Source of the DNA: Bradyrhizobium commune
Lineage (GTDB): Bacteria > Pseudomonadota > Alphaproteobacteria > Rhizobiales > Xanthobacteraceae
Assembly (NCBI RefSeq): GCF_015624505.1
Contig: NZ_CP061379.1
Span: forward strand, 1,984,001-2,048,000
Direction of reading: 5' to 3'
Length of the DNA: 64,000 nucleotides
In this document: piece after piece, positions 45,943-55,022 of the stretch
How positions within the stretch are numbered: position 1 is the stretch's first letter
Layout: each line of letters begins with the position of its first letter
Program-made: the position numbers and the translations under genes
The notes under the pieces: generated by a model
What the model saw: the letters and a program-made list of their open reading frames with translations, nothing else
Database searches by the model: none
What the model was told of the DNA's origin: nothing

Positions 45943-47655
45943 ATGGCGTCCGCGCCCAATCCAGGTCCTTCTGCCACGACCGCCGTCCTGGCGAACGTCG
46001 CCGCGCTTGGCGTTTGGCGGCTGCTTGCGGTTGCTGCACCGCATCTCGCGGCGCTTGCCTTGATGTATGAGACCGAGACCGACTTCGGCTCGCGGCTCTC
46101 CTTCGCGCTCGCCTGGGGCATCCTCAACTTCTTCTGGATCGCCTTGCTGCGGCGGCCGGCGCTGTCGGGCGCGCTGTCGCTGACCATGGTGGTCGTGCTG
46201 GTGCTGCTGTCGCGGCTCAAGCACGACGTCGTGCAGATGACGGTGAACTTCATCGATCTGATGATGATCGACCGCGATACTGTCGCGTTCCTGTTCACGA
46301 TCTTCCCGAACCTGCGCTGGTCGGTGATCGGCGCCGGCCTTCTCACGCTGCCGCTGATGTACGCGCTGTGGTGGCTCGATCCGTTCCGCATCCGCCGCCT
46401 GCCGGCGCTCGCCTCCATGCTCGCCTGTCTCGCCGGATTGGTCGGCTATTCGATCGGCCATCCCGATGAAGCCTGGCGTGGCTATTACGACGACGGCTAT
46501 CTCTCAAAGTTCTTCCGCTCCGGCGTCACCGCGGTCTCCGACTTCGTGCAGTACGGCTTCATGGAGGCGGCGGCTTCGACCAATGAACGGCTCAACATGC
46601 CGCTGGTCGATGCCTGCCATCCCGCCGGGCGCCGGCCGAACATCATCATGATCCATGATGAATCGAGTTTTGATATCCGTGCTGCGCAGGGCATCAAGGT
46701 GCCGCAGGGTTACGGCAGCCACTTTGAGTCCTGGGACGGCAAGGAGCGCAGCTTCCTCGCCGAGAGCAATGGCGGGCCGAGCTGGTTCACCGAATACAAC
46801 GTGCTCGCTGGCCTCTCATCGCGCTCGTTCGGCCGCTTCGCCTATTTTGTGACGCGCATCGCCTCAGGCAGGGTTGAGCGTGGCCTGCCGCTCAGCCTGC
46901 GCCGCTGCGGCTACGACACCATGTCGCTCTATCCCGCCTATGGCGGTTTCATGGGCGCGCGCAGCTTCCAGATTACGACCGGTGTCGAGCGCTTCCTCGA
47001 TTCCAAAGATCTTGGCGCCAAGGACGTCGAGCCGGACAGCTTCTTTTACGACAAGGCGCTTCGCTTGATGGGTGAGCGCACGCCGAACAAGCCGCTCTTC
47101 ACCTTCATCTATCTCGGCGCCAATCATTTCCCCTGGGAGACGCGCTTCCGCCCCGATCTGATGCCGAATTGGCGCGCACCGGGCAATGTGCCGTCGATCG
47201 ATGAATATCTGCGCCGGCAGGCGATGAGCGCAGAGCAGTACAAGACCTTCATCGCCGGGCTGAAGAAGAATTTCCCCGGCGAGCCATTCCTGATCGTGCG
47301 CTATGGCGACCATCAGCCGGAGTTTGCGCCGAACCTGCTCGAGCCGGGCCTTGATGAGGGCGCCATCGGCAAGAAGCTCGACGCTTACGATCCGCGGCTC
47401 TACGCGACCTATTACGCGATCGACGCCGTCAATTTCGAGCCGGTCAAGAGCGACGCCGTGATGGACACGATCGACGGCCCCTATCTGCCGCTGGTAATCC
47501 AGGAAGCCGCCGGCATTCCGCTCGATCCGTCCTTCGCCGAGCAGAAGGAGATCATGCTCCGCTGCAACGGCCTGTTCTACGCCTGCAAGGACGGCGCCGA
47601 GGCGAGGCGGCTGAATCGGCTGCTGATCGACGCGGGGATGATCCGAGGGCTGTAG
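45943..47655 (+). CDS. membrane-anchored sulfatase/LTA synthase-like protein
   Basis: A 570-residue protein with four or five N-terminal transmembrane helices (to about 180) and a large periplasmic alkaline phosphatase-superfamily domain. PNIIMIHDESSFD holds the first metal ligand Glu, GGPSWFTEYNVLAGLSS aligns with the LtaS nucleophile region GKTSDSEF with Ser in place of Thr, and VRYGDHQPEF gives the metal-binding Asp and His. It probably transfers a phospho-headgroup or glycerol phosphate to a lipid or glycan, but the acceptor is unknown. The start is uncertain because the frame runs upstream to 45844. Confidence 0.78.
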   Translation: MASAPNPGPSATTAVLANVAALGVWRLLAVAAPHLAALALMYETETDFGSRLSFALAWGILNFFWIALLRRPALSGALSLTMVVVLVLLSRLKHDVVQMTVNFIDLMMIDRDTVAFLFTIFPNLRWSVIGAGLLTLPLMYALWWLDPFRIRRLPALASMLACLAGLVGYSIGHPDEAWRGYYDDGYLSKFFRSGVTAVSDFVQYGFMEAAASTNERLNMPLVDACHPAGRRPNIIMIHDESSFDIRAAQGIKVPQGYGSHFESWDGKERSFLAESNGGPSWFTEYNVLAGLSSRSFGRFAYFVTRIASGRVERGLPLSLRRCGYDTMSLYPAYGGFMGARSFQITTGVERFLDSKDLGAKDVEPDSFFYDKALRLMGERTPNKPLFTFIYLGANHFPWETRFRPDLMPNWRAPGNVPSIDEYLRRQAMSAEQYKTFIAGLKKNFPGEPFLIVRYGDHQPEFAPNLLEPGLDEGAIGKKLDAYDPRLYATYYAIDAVNFEPVKSDAVMDTIDGPYLPLVIQEAAGIPLDPSFAEQKEIMLRCNGLFYACKDGAEARRLNRLLIDAGMIRGL

Positions 47656-47702
47656 TGCTCTGGCTACTTTTGCCAGGACGACACCGAACAAATGGCACGG
47701 AC

Positions 47703-49256
47703 TTACCGCCCGCCCACCTTCTCCCACAGCCACTTCGCCACCGCATCCGGCGATGAATTCGCATCATTGCCGGCCGCACGCAAATTCGCCTCGCGCATCG
47801 TCGTGATATCGATCTTGCCGAGGAGCGGCTTGAGTGCGCTCTGCAATCGTTCGTCGCCGGCACGCTTCGGTGCGAGCAGCAGGATCGCGTCGTAGGGTGG
47901 GATCGCCTGTTTGGGATCGTCGAGCGCGACAAGATCGTATTTCGCGATCAGGCCGTCGCTGGTGTAGCCGGCGATGACGTCGACCTCGCCGCTGGCGACG
48001 GCCGCGTACATGAAATCCGGCTGCATCTGGCGCTGCGCGCGGAATTGGAGGCCATAGGCCTTTTGCAGCGCCGCCCATTCCGGCCGTGAGAAGAATTCGT
48101 AGTCGCCGGCAATCGACAGCGTTGACGTATGCGCGGCGAGATCGGCGATGGTGCGGATGCCGAGCGCTTCGGCGCGCTTCCTGGGCATCACCAGCGCATA
48201 GGCATTCTCAAAACCGAGCTCGCCGAGCAGGGTGATGTTGTCTCTTGCGAGCGCCGCCTTCAGCTCAGCGAGCAGCTCCGCGCGCGGCTTGATGTCGGTG
48301 CGACGCAGCTGGTTGGCCCAGAGCGTGCCGGAATAGTCGACATAGAGATCGATGTCGCCCGCCTTCAGCGCCTCGAAGATCACGCTGGAGCCGAGGCCCG
48401 ATCGCGCGGTCGCGGAGAGGCCGGCGGCCTGGAGGCGATCCCTGATCAGGGACGACAGCACGTATTGTTCGGCGAAGGTTTTCGCGCCGACCACGTAGCC
48501 CGATGAGGAGCGTCCCATCGACGGCACCAGCGTCGCGGCGACGAGTGCGAAAATTCCGGCCGCGCCGAGCCCGGTGCGCAAGCGGCTGCGTCGGCGCAGC
48601 CCGGTCTCGATCAGGCCGAGCAGCTGATCCACCGCGAGCGCGAGCAGGGCCGAGGCAAAGCAGCCGAACAGCACGAACACCCAGTTCTGGGTCTGGAGCC
48701 CGGCGAAGATGTAATTGCCGAGACTGGTCTGCCCGATCGGCGTCGACAGCGTCGCGGTACCGATCACCCATACCGCGGCGGTGCGGATGCCGGCCATCAT
48801 CACCGGCAGCGCCAGCGGCAGCTCGACCATCACCAGCGACTGCCGCGCGGTCATGCCGACACCCTTGGCGGCCTCGATCAGCGCCGGGTCGATGCCGTTC
48901 AGCCCAGTGATGCCGTTGCGCAGCACCGGCAGCATCGAATAGAGCGCCAGCGCCAGCATTGCGGGCAGGAAGCCGAATGCGGAGAAGGAGACGCCGAACC
49001 ATTTCAGCGCCACGGAGGCAGCGAGCAGCAGCAGCGGATAGAACAGCGCGAGCAGCGCCAGCCCCGGCACGGTCTGCACGATGCTCGCGAGCGCGAGCAG
49101 GAGGCCCCGCGATGCCGGGCGGTTACGCGTGATGATCGCCAGCGGCAGGCTGACGATCAGCCCCAGCGCGAGCGCGGCAAGGCTCACCCGCACGTGGTTG
49201 CCGAGATAATCGGGCAGATGCGACAGCGCCTCGCCCCAGCGCGGATCTGCCATCAT
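47703..49256 (-). CDS. osmoprotectant ABC transporter, fused permease and substrate-binding protein
   Basis: A 517-residue fusion. The first 220 residues are a permease of the OpuCB/YehW type with the ABC contact loop DPALIEAAKGVGMTARQSLVMVELPLALP. After a membrane helix, the C-terminal 270 residues form an OpuAC-like binding domain (VVGAKTFAEQYVLSSLIRDRLQAAG, then DLYVDYSGTLWANQLRRTD and SGEVDVIAGYTSDGLI). It likely imports glycine betaine, choline or a similar compound. Its ATG overlaps the stop of the ATPase gene, so the two are coupled. Confidence 0.88.
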   Translation of the reverse strand: MMADPRWGEALSHLPDYLGNHVRVSLAALALGLIVSLPLAIITRNRPASRGLLLALASIVQTVPGLALLALFYPLLLLAASVALKWFGVSFSAFGFLPAMLALALYSMLPVLRNGITGLNGIDPALIEAAKGVGMTARQSLVMVELPLALPVMMAGIRTAAVWVIGTATLSTPIGQTSLGNYIFAGLQTQNWVFVLFGCFASALLALAVDQLLGLIETGLRRRSRLRTGLGAAGIFALVAATLVPSMGRSSSGYVVGAKTFAEQYVLSSLIRDRLQAAGLSATARSGLGSSVIFEALKAGDIDLYVDYSGTLWANQLRRTDIKPRAELLAELKAALARDNITLLGELGFENAYALVMPRKRAEALGIRTIADLAAHTSTLSIAGDYEFFSRPEWAALQKAYGLQFRAQRQMQPDFMYAAVASGEVDVIAGYTSDGLIAKYDLVALDDPKQAIPPYDAILLLAPKRAGDERLQSALKPLLGKIDITTMREANLRAAGNDANSSPDAVAKWLWEKVGGR

Positions 49257-50035
49257 GCGGCACCGCTCTGCGGCAGCAGCGCGTTCAGCCGCTCGACCTG
49301 GCGCCGCGGGGTGCGCAACAGCTCCAGCACATAGGCGTCGCTGCTGCCGGACAGCTGTGCCGGTGTGCCCTGTGCCAGCAGCTGTCCTCCGCGCATCACC
49401 GCGATGCGGTCGGCGAGCAGGATCGCTTCCGTCATGTCGTGGGTGATCATCACGGTGGTGAGGCCGAGCTTGCGGTGCAGCTCGCGAAAATCCTCGCCCA
49501 GCGCATCGCGGGTGAGGGGATCGAGCGCGCCGAACGGCTCGTCCATCAGCACGATGCGCGGCTTTGCTGCGAGCGCCCGTGCCACGCCGACGCGCTGGCG
49601 TTGTCCGCCGGAAAGCGCCTCGGGCAGACGGTCGCGATGCGCGGTCCGGTCGAGCTGCACGAGCTCCAGCAGCTCGTCGACGCGCGCGGCGATGTCGTCT
49701 GCAGGAAGCCCCAGCAGCTTTGGCGTGATCCCGATATTGTCGGCGACGCTCAAATGCGGAAACAGCCCGCCGCTCTGGAAGACGTAGCCGATCCGGCGCC
49801 GCAGCGCGACCGGATCGACGTTTTGTACGTCCTCGCTATTGACCGTGATCGTGCCGGCATCGGCCTCGATCAGCCGGTTGGCGAGCCGCAGCAGCGTCGT
49901 CTTGCCCGAACCCGAACCGCCGACGATGGCCAGAAACTCGCCCTCGGCAACGTCGAGCGACACATCGTCCACGGCCTTGAGGGAGCCGAAGCTTTTGGTG
50001 ACGCGGGCATAGCCAATCATCGGTCTGGACGGCAT
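49253..50035 (-). CDS. osmoprotectant ABC transporter ATP-binding protein
   Basis: A 260-residue ABC ATPase. Walker A GGSGSGKTT, the Q-loop in VFQSGGLFPHLSVADNI, ABC signature LSGGQRQRVGVARALA, Walker B RIVLMDEPFGALDP and the H-loop ITHDMTEAI are all present. The profile is that of OpuCA/ProV-type importers. There is no C-terminal CBS pair. ATG 50035 or ATG 50020 may start it. It is divergent from the next ABC operon, with a 132-base gap. Confidence 0.88.
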   Translation of the reverse strand: MPSRPMIGYARVTKSFGSLKAVDDVSLDVAEGEFLAIVGGSGSGKTTLLRLANRLIEADAGTITVNSEDVQNVDPVALRRRIGYVFQSGGLFPHLSVADNIGITPKLLGLPADDIAARVDELLELVQLDRTAHRDRLPEALSGGQRQRVGVARALAAKPRIVLMDEPFGALDPLTRDALGEDFRELHRKLGLTTVMITHDMTEAILLADRIAVMRGGQLLAQGTPAQLSGSSDAYVLELLRTPRRQVERLNALLPQSGAA

Positions 50036-50167
50036 CGGACTCGCGCTCGGTTCGCTTGCCCTCCAGGGAGGGTGGGGTGACGAGACCCATGCGTAGCACG
50101 CTTGGCCGGTTGATTGAACTTGGCCGCGCGAGCGGCTAAGGCATCGATCCGGGTTTGGAGGAAACAC

Positions 50168-50986
50168 ATGACAACGTCCACGGCAGTGGCGCTGGAAGAT
50201 GCCAAGGTTGCGTTCCGGCTGGGGGACGGGCGGGTCTACACGGCGGTGGAAAAGGCCCATCTCGAGGTCGCGCAGGGCGAGTTCGTCGCCATCGTCGGCC
50301 CGACCGGCTGCGGGAAATCGACGCTGCTCAATGTCGCGGCGGGCCTGCTGAAGCCTGTCGCCGGCAGCGTCAAGATCTTTGACCGGCCGCTCGCGGAGCT
50401 GAACCGGGACGCCGGCTATCTGTTCCAGGCCGACGCGCTGTTCCCCTGGAAGACAGCGCTCGACAATGTCGCGATCGGGCTCGAGATCAAGGGCACTCCG
50501 CGCGCCGAGGCGCTGCCGCGCGCGCAGAAATGGCTGACCTCGGTCGGCCTCGGCGCCTTCGCAAACCGCTATCCGCACATGCTCTCCGGCGGCCAGCGCA
50601 AGCGCGTGGCGTTGGCGCAGGTCTTGATCCGCGATCCAAAAATCCTGCTGATGGACGAGCCGTTCGGGCCGCTCGATGCGCAGACGCGCCAGGTGATGGG
50701 CAATCTGCTGCTCGATCTCTGGAACGCCGATCGCAAGGCCGTGCTGTTCGTGACCCATGATCTGGAAGAGGCGATCGCGCTGGCGGACCGCGTCGTGATC
50801 ATGTCGGCGGGGCCGTCCTCGCGCATCATCGGCGACTGGCGTGTAACGTTGCCGCGCCCGCGCGACATTTTCGAGGTCCGGCTGGACAAGGATTTCCACG
50901 CGCTCCATCGCGAAATCTGGAGCGTGCTCAAGGACGAGGTGATGAAGGGTTACGCGCAGTCCACGCAAGCTGCGGAGGCGGTCTGA
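50168..50986 (+). CDS. ABC transporter ATP-binding protein (SsuB/TauB/nitrate type)
   Basis: A 272-residue ABC ATPase. Walker A VGPTGCGKST, Q-loop LFQADALFPWKTALDNV, signature LSGGQRKRVALAQVLI, Walker B KILLMDEPFGPLDA and H-loop VTHDLEEAI are conserved. GPTGCGKST and FPWKTALDNV are typical of the nitrate/sulfonate/taurine importers. GGAGGAA precedes the ATG. It is the first gene of a three-gene importer with the permease and the NMT1/THI5-like binding protein. Confidence 0.9.
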   Translation: MTTSTAVALEDAKVAFRLGDGRVYTAVEKAHLEVAQGEFVAIVGPTGCGKSTLLNVAAGLLKPVAGSVKIFDRPLAELNRDAGYLFQADALFPWKTALDNVAIGLEIKGTPRAEALPRAQKWLTSVGLGAFANRYPHMLSGGQRKRVALAQVLIRDPKILLMDEPFGPLDAQTRQVMGNLLLDLWNADRKAVLFVTHDLEEAIALADRVVIMSAGPSSRIIGDWRVTLPRPRDIFEVRLDKDFHALHREIWSVLKDEVMKGYAQSTQAAEAV

Positions 50987-51771
50987 TGTCGCGCGTGACG
51001 TTGCTGTCGCTACAATTGCTGGTCGCCGCCGTCTGCCTCGTGCTGTGGCAAACGCTCTCGACCGTGCCCGTGTTCGGAAAAATCCTGCTGCCGCCGTTCT
51101 TCTTCTCCAACCCGGTCGACGTGTTCGAGCAGATCGTCAAATGGTTCGTCTCCGGCGTGATCTGGAAGCATCTCTGGATCACGCTCGTGGAATCGATCCT
51201 GGCCTTCGCGATCGGGTCGCTTGGGGGCGTCCTGATCGGCTTCTGGTTCGCGCGCCAGCCGCTGGTCGCCGCGGTGTTCGACCCCTACGTGAAGATGGTC
51301 AACGCGCTACCGCGCGTCGTGCTGGCGCCGATCTTCGCGCTGTGGCTCGGGCTTGGCATCTGGTCCAAGGTCGCGCTCGGCGTGACGCTGGTGTTCTTCA
51401 TCGTGTTCTTCAACGTTTATCAGGGCGTCAAGGAAGTCAGCCGCACCGTGCTCGACAATGGCCGCATGCTCGGCATGAGCGAACGGCAATTGATGCAGCA
51501 CGTCTACTGGCCCTCCGCACTGTCGTGGATGTTCTCCTCGCTGCACACTTCTGTCGGCTTCGCGGTGGTCGGCGCCGTCGTCGGCGAATATCTGGGCTCG
51601 GCCGCGGGCCTCGGCTATCTGATCCAGCAGGCCGAGGGCGTGTTCGATGTTGCCGGCGTGTTCGCCGGCATGTTCGTGCTGTCGGCGTTCGTGATCCTGA
51701 TCGATTTCGGCGTGACGCTCGTGGAGCGGCGCCTCCTGGTGTGGCGGCCGACCGTGGATGGGCGCGGCTAG
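50986..51771 (+). CDS. ABC transporter permease (SsuC/TauC type)
   Basis: A 261-residue inner-membrane permease with six helices. The cytoplasmic contact loop TVLDNGRMLGMSERQLMQHVYWPSALSWMFSSL is the family hallmark. The N-terminal half ends in LWITLVESILAFAIGSLGGVLIGFWFARQPL. It works with the ATPase encoded upstream, whose stop codon shares its last base with this start (TGATG). The binding protein gene follows 72 bases later. Confidence 0.9.
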   Translation: MSRVTLLSLQLLVAAVCLVLWQTLSTVPVFGKILLPPFFFSNPVDVFEQIVKWFVSGVIWKHLWITLVESILAFAIGSLGGVLIGFWFARQPLVAAVFDPYVKMVNALPRVVLAPIFALWLGLGIWSKVALGVTLVFFIVFFNVYQGVKEVSRTVLDNGRMLGMSERQLMQHVYWPSALSWMFSSLHTSVGFAVVGAVVGEYLGSAAGLGYLIQQAEGVFDVAGVFAGMFVLSAFVILIDFGVTLVERRLLVWRPTVDGRG

Positions 51772-51843
51772 TCGTATCCGTTAGTCGCCTTCTCAAGCCA
51801 GTCCCGCTGCATTATGGTGCCGCCAGCCGAACGGAGGAAACCA

Positions 51844-52869
51844 ATGAAGAACACGATTGCCAGGCTCGCCGGCGCGCTGCTTGCACTGACGCTCACCACT
51901 GGTCTTGCCGCTGCCCAAAGCAAGGTCACGATCGCCGTCGGCGGCGGCGCCTGCCTGTGCTACCTGCCGACAGTGCTGGCAAAACAGCTCGGCGAATACG
52001 ACAAGGCCGGTCTCAATGTCGAGCTGGTCGACCTCAAGGGCGGCTCGGACGCGCTCAAGGCCGTGCTGGGCGGCAGCGCCGACGTCGTCTCCGGCTATTT
52101 CGACCATTGCGTCAACCTCGCCGCCAAGAAGCAGGAGCTTCAGGCTTTCGTAGTCTATGACCGCTATCCCGGCCTGGTGCTGGTGGTCGCGCCCTCGCAC
52201 ACCGCCGACATCAAGTCGGTCAAGGACCTCGCCGGCAAGAAGGTCGGCGTCAGCGCGCCGGGCTCATCGACCGACTTCTTCCTGAAATATCTCTTGAAGA
52301 AGAACGGGCTCGATCCGGCCGGCACCGCCGTGATCGGCGTCGGCCTCGGCGCGACCGCAGTGGCCGCGATGGAGCAAGGCCAGATCGACGCCGCCGTGAT
52401 GCTCGATCCGTCCGTTACCGTGCTCCAGGGCAGCCATCCGGATCTGCGCATCCTCAGCGACACCCGCACGCAAAAGGACACGCTCGAACAGTTCGGCGGC
52501 GAATATCCGGGCGGCGCGCTGTACTCGACCGCGGCCTGGGTAGCCGGTCACGAGAAGGAGACGCAGGCGCTCACCAATGCGATGCTGTCGACGCTCGCCT
52601 GGATCCATTCGCACTCGCCCGAGGAGATCATGGCGAAGATGCCCGACGAGATGGTCGGCAAGAACAAGGATCTCTATCTCGCCGCCCTGAAGAACACGAT
52701 CCCGATGTTCTCGGAAACCGGCAAGATGGACCCGAAGGGTGCTGACGCCGTGCTCGCCGTGTTCAGCGTCGGCTCGCCCGAGGTGGCCAATGCCAAGATC
52801 GACGTCAGCAAGACCTTCACCAACAGATTCGTCGACCAGGCCAAGAAGACCACGGGGAGCGCCAAATAG
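51844..52869 (+). CDS. ABC transporter substrate-binding protein (NMT1/THI5-like)
   Basis: A 341-residue exported binding protein. The signal peptide ends near residue 24 (TTGLAAAQ). ACLCYLPTVLAKQLGEYDKAGLNVELVDLKGG and KDLAGKKVGVSAPGSSTDFFLKYLL fit the SsuA/THI5 family. The paired cysteines early in the mature protein are unusual. The solute could be thiamine precursor, sulfonate, nitrate or an aromatic acid, which cannot be told from sequence. It is the third gene of the importer with an ideal ribosome site (GGAGGAAA). Confidence 0.87.
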   Translation: MKNTIARLAGALLALTLTTGLAAAQSKVTIAVGGGACLCYLPTVLAKQLGEYDKAGLNVELVDLKGGSDALKAVLGGSADVVSGYFDHCVNLAAKKQELQAFVVYDRYPGLVLVVAPSHTADIKSVKDLAGKKVGVSAPGSSTDFFLKYLLKKNGLDPAGTAVIGVGLGATAVAAMEQGQIDAAVMLDPSVTVLQGSHPDLRILSDTRTQKDTLEQFGGEYPGGALYSTAAWVAGHEKETQALTNAMLSTLAWIHSHSPEEIMAKMPDEMVGKNKDLYLAALKNTIPMFSETGKMDPKGADAVLAVFSVGSPEVANAKIDVSKTFTNRFVDQAKKTTGSAK

Positions 52870-52898
52870 CTGACGCGATCGCGCGGTAAGCAGACGTC

Positions 52899-53603
52899 AT
52901 GACGTCACCGGTCATTCATCGCGTCACGACGCTTGATCTTGCCGTCCGCCCGCTCGCCTGGCCGTTCGCGGAGGAGCGGCGGGCCGAGATCGCCGCACAT
53001 TTCGCCGAGAAGCAGCGGGAGCGGCCGAAGATGTGGAACGGCCGCATCCTGCTCGGGCGCGACCCGGTGTTCTCTGGTGGCCATTTCGCAGCGAGCTATT
53101 TCGAGATCGATTTCGCGAGCTTCCTCGCCTGGCGCGACTGGGGCTTTCCCGATACCGCCGTGTTCAACGGTTTCGGCATGGGCGCGTTGCGCGCCTCCGA
53201 CGGCGCCTTCGTGATGGGCGAGATGGGGCAGCACACGTCCAATGCAGGCCGCATCTATTTTCCGTCCGGCACGCCCGATCTCGACGACGTCAGGGACGGC
53301 ATGCTCGACATTCCCGGCAACGTGGTCCGCGAGATCGCCGAGGAGACAGGCCTGACCATGGCCGACTACGTCGCGGAGCCGGACTGGCACTGCGTCGCGA
53401 CCGGTCGCTCGATTGCAATGATGCAGATCCTCAACCTGGATATGCCGGGCGAAGAGGCGCGCGCCCGGATCGAGGCCAATCTGGCGGAGCAGTCCGAGCC
53501 CGAGCTGTCGGCCATTCATCTGGTGCGCGGGATGGACGATCTGACGCCGACCATGCCGCGCTTTGTCACGGCCTTTATCGCGCAGCAGTTCGCATCGCGC
53601 TGA
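52899..53603 (+). CDS. NUDIX-like hydrolase with a degenerate box
   Basis: A 234-residue cytoplasmic protein with a Nudix-like fold. REIAEETGL matches the second half of the Nudix box (REUxEExGU), but the expected first Gly and Glu are replaced, so catalysis on diphosphates is doubtful or altered. It is not the usual ADP-ribose pyrophosphatase. The N-terminal part has FEIDFASFLAWRDWGFPDTAVFNGFGMGALRASDG, which resembles other proteins found beside ABC genes. It lies 29 bases after the binding protein gene and 94 before the Liv operon. Confidence 0.6.
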   Translation: MTSPVIHRVTTLDLAVRPLAWPFAEERRAEIAAHFAEKQRERPKMWNGRILLGRDPVFSGGHFAASYFEIDFASFLAWRDWGFPDTAVFNGFGMGALRASDGAFVMGEMGQHTSNAGRIYFPSGTPDLDDVRDGMLDIPGNVVREIAEETGLTMADYVAEPDWHCVATGRSIAMMQILNLDMPGEEARARIEANLAEQSEPELSAIHLVRGMDDLTPTMPRFVTAFIAQQFASR

Positions 53604-53697
53604 CGCGCGAGGCTTGACATCGCTTCGCGCAGCCCATGTGATGGGCGGAAAAGCAAAAGCAATAAACTGCAATGCACAATCGTCCAGGGAGGTTTAG

Positions 53698-55008
53698 ATG
53701 CGCCTGCGCATGGCTGCCCGCTTGGTACGTGGGCTGTTGATCGCGATTGCGGCAATGGGCTTGGCGGCGTCCGCCCAGGGCCAGGAGAAGAAGATCAAGA
53801 TCGGTGTGATCTTCGACCTGACCGGCCCGCTCGCGGGCGGCGGCTCCGAGCTCGAATATCTCGGCACCAAGATCATCCTCGACCAGTTCAGCAAGACCGG
53901 TGTCGAGGGTTACAAGGTCGAGGCGGTCTACGCCGATGCGCAGAGCAAGCCCGACGTCGCCATCAACGAATCCGTCCGCCTGCTCGAGCAGGAAAAGGTC
54001 GACATGGTGCTCGGCTTCTTCTCCTCGGCGCAATGCGTGCCGGTCGCTGCCCGCGTCGAGCAGCTCAAGAAGTTCATGTGGATCACGACCTGCATCTCGT
54101 CAGCGGTGCTTGCCGACAAGAACTACAAATACGTCTTCCGCCCGCAGGCGAGCGGCGACCAGTTCGGCATGATGACGATGGATTTCATCGCGCAAAACAG
54201 CAAGGCGAAGTTCGGCAAGGAGCCGAGCGAGCTGCGCGTCGCCATCATCCACGAGGACGGCGCCTATGGCGTCGACGTCGCCAAAGGCAACGAGGCCGGC
54301 GCCAAGAAGGCCGGCTTCAATATCGTGCTGAAAGAAGGCTATTCGGCGACTGCGCCGGATCTCTCCGCGCTGGTCACCAAGCTGAAGCGCGCCAAGCCCG
54401 ACGTGGTTTTCCACACCGGCTACAATCCCGACATCACGCTGTTGCTGCGCCAGGCCCGCGAGCAGGGCCTGAAGTTTGCGGCCCTGGTCGGCCATGGTGC
54501 GGGCTACGGCGTCTATGAGAAGCTGAAGGAAGGTCTTGGCACCGATGCCAATTACCTCTTCGACACCGATCCGATCTCGATCTGGCTCGCCAACCAGAAG
54601 ACCATGGACCCGAAGCTTGCGCCGATCATCAAGATGGTCGGCGAGGAGTTCGACAAGATCAGGCCGGGCGTTGCCATCCGTTCGGCCCATGTCGGCATCG
54701 GCGCGTCCAACACCTATGTGTTCATGAATGACGTGCTGCCGCGCGCGATCAAAAAGTATGGCGGCATCGATCCCGAGGCGCTGCGCAAGGCTGCGCTCGA
54801 GACCGACATCCCCGAAGGCGGCACCATGCTCGGCTTCGGCGTCAAGTTCTACGGCGAGGGCACGCCGATGGCGGGCCAGAACGAACGATCGTTCCCGGTG
54901 GTGATCCAGTATATCGACGACAAATCCTCGGTGGTGTGGCCCAAGAGCCAGGCGCAGCGCGAAGCCGTGCTGCCGCTGCCGAAGGGCACCACCTACAGCA
55001 ACCAGTAG
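53698..55008 (+). CDS. branched-chain amino acid-type ABC transporter substrate-binding protein
   Basis: A 436-residue exported binding protein of the LivJ/Peripla_BP_6 family. The signal peptide ends near residue 28. IGVIFDLTGPLAGGGSELEYLGTKIILDQF opens the first lobe and VAIIHEDGAYGVDVAKGNEAGAKKAGF begins the second. Binding-site residues in SSAQCVPVAARVEQL are conserved. Ligands of the family include branched-chain amino acids, urea and aromatic acids. GGAGGTTT precedes the ATG. It heads a complete five-gene importer. Confidence 0.9.
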   Translation: MRLRMAARLVRGLLIAIAAMGLAASAQGQEKKIKIGVIFDLTGPLAGGGSELEYLGTKIILDQFSKTGVEGYKVEAVYADAQSKPDVAINESVRLLEQEKVDMVLGFFSSAQCVPVAARVEQLKKFMWITTCISSAVLADKNYKYVFRPQASGDQFGMMTMDFIAQNSKAKFGKEPSELRVAIIHEDGAYGVDVAKGNEAGAKKAGFNIVLKEGYSATAPDLSALVTKLKRAKPDVVFHTGYNPDITLLLRQAREQGLKFAALVGHGAGYGVYEKLKEGLGTDANYLFDTDPISIWLANQKTMDPKLAPIIKMVGEEFDKIRPGVAIRSAHVGIGASNTYVFMNDVLPRAIKKYGGIDPEALRKAALETDIPEGGTMLGFGVKFYGEGTPMAGQNERSFPVVIQYIDDKSSVVWPKSQAQREAVLPLPKGTTYSNQ

Positions 55009-55022
55009 CGGCGGAGCGGGGC

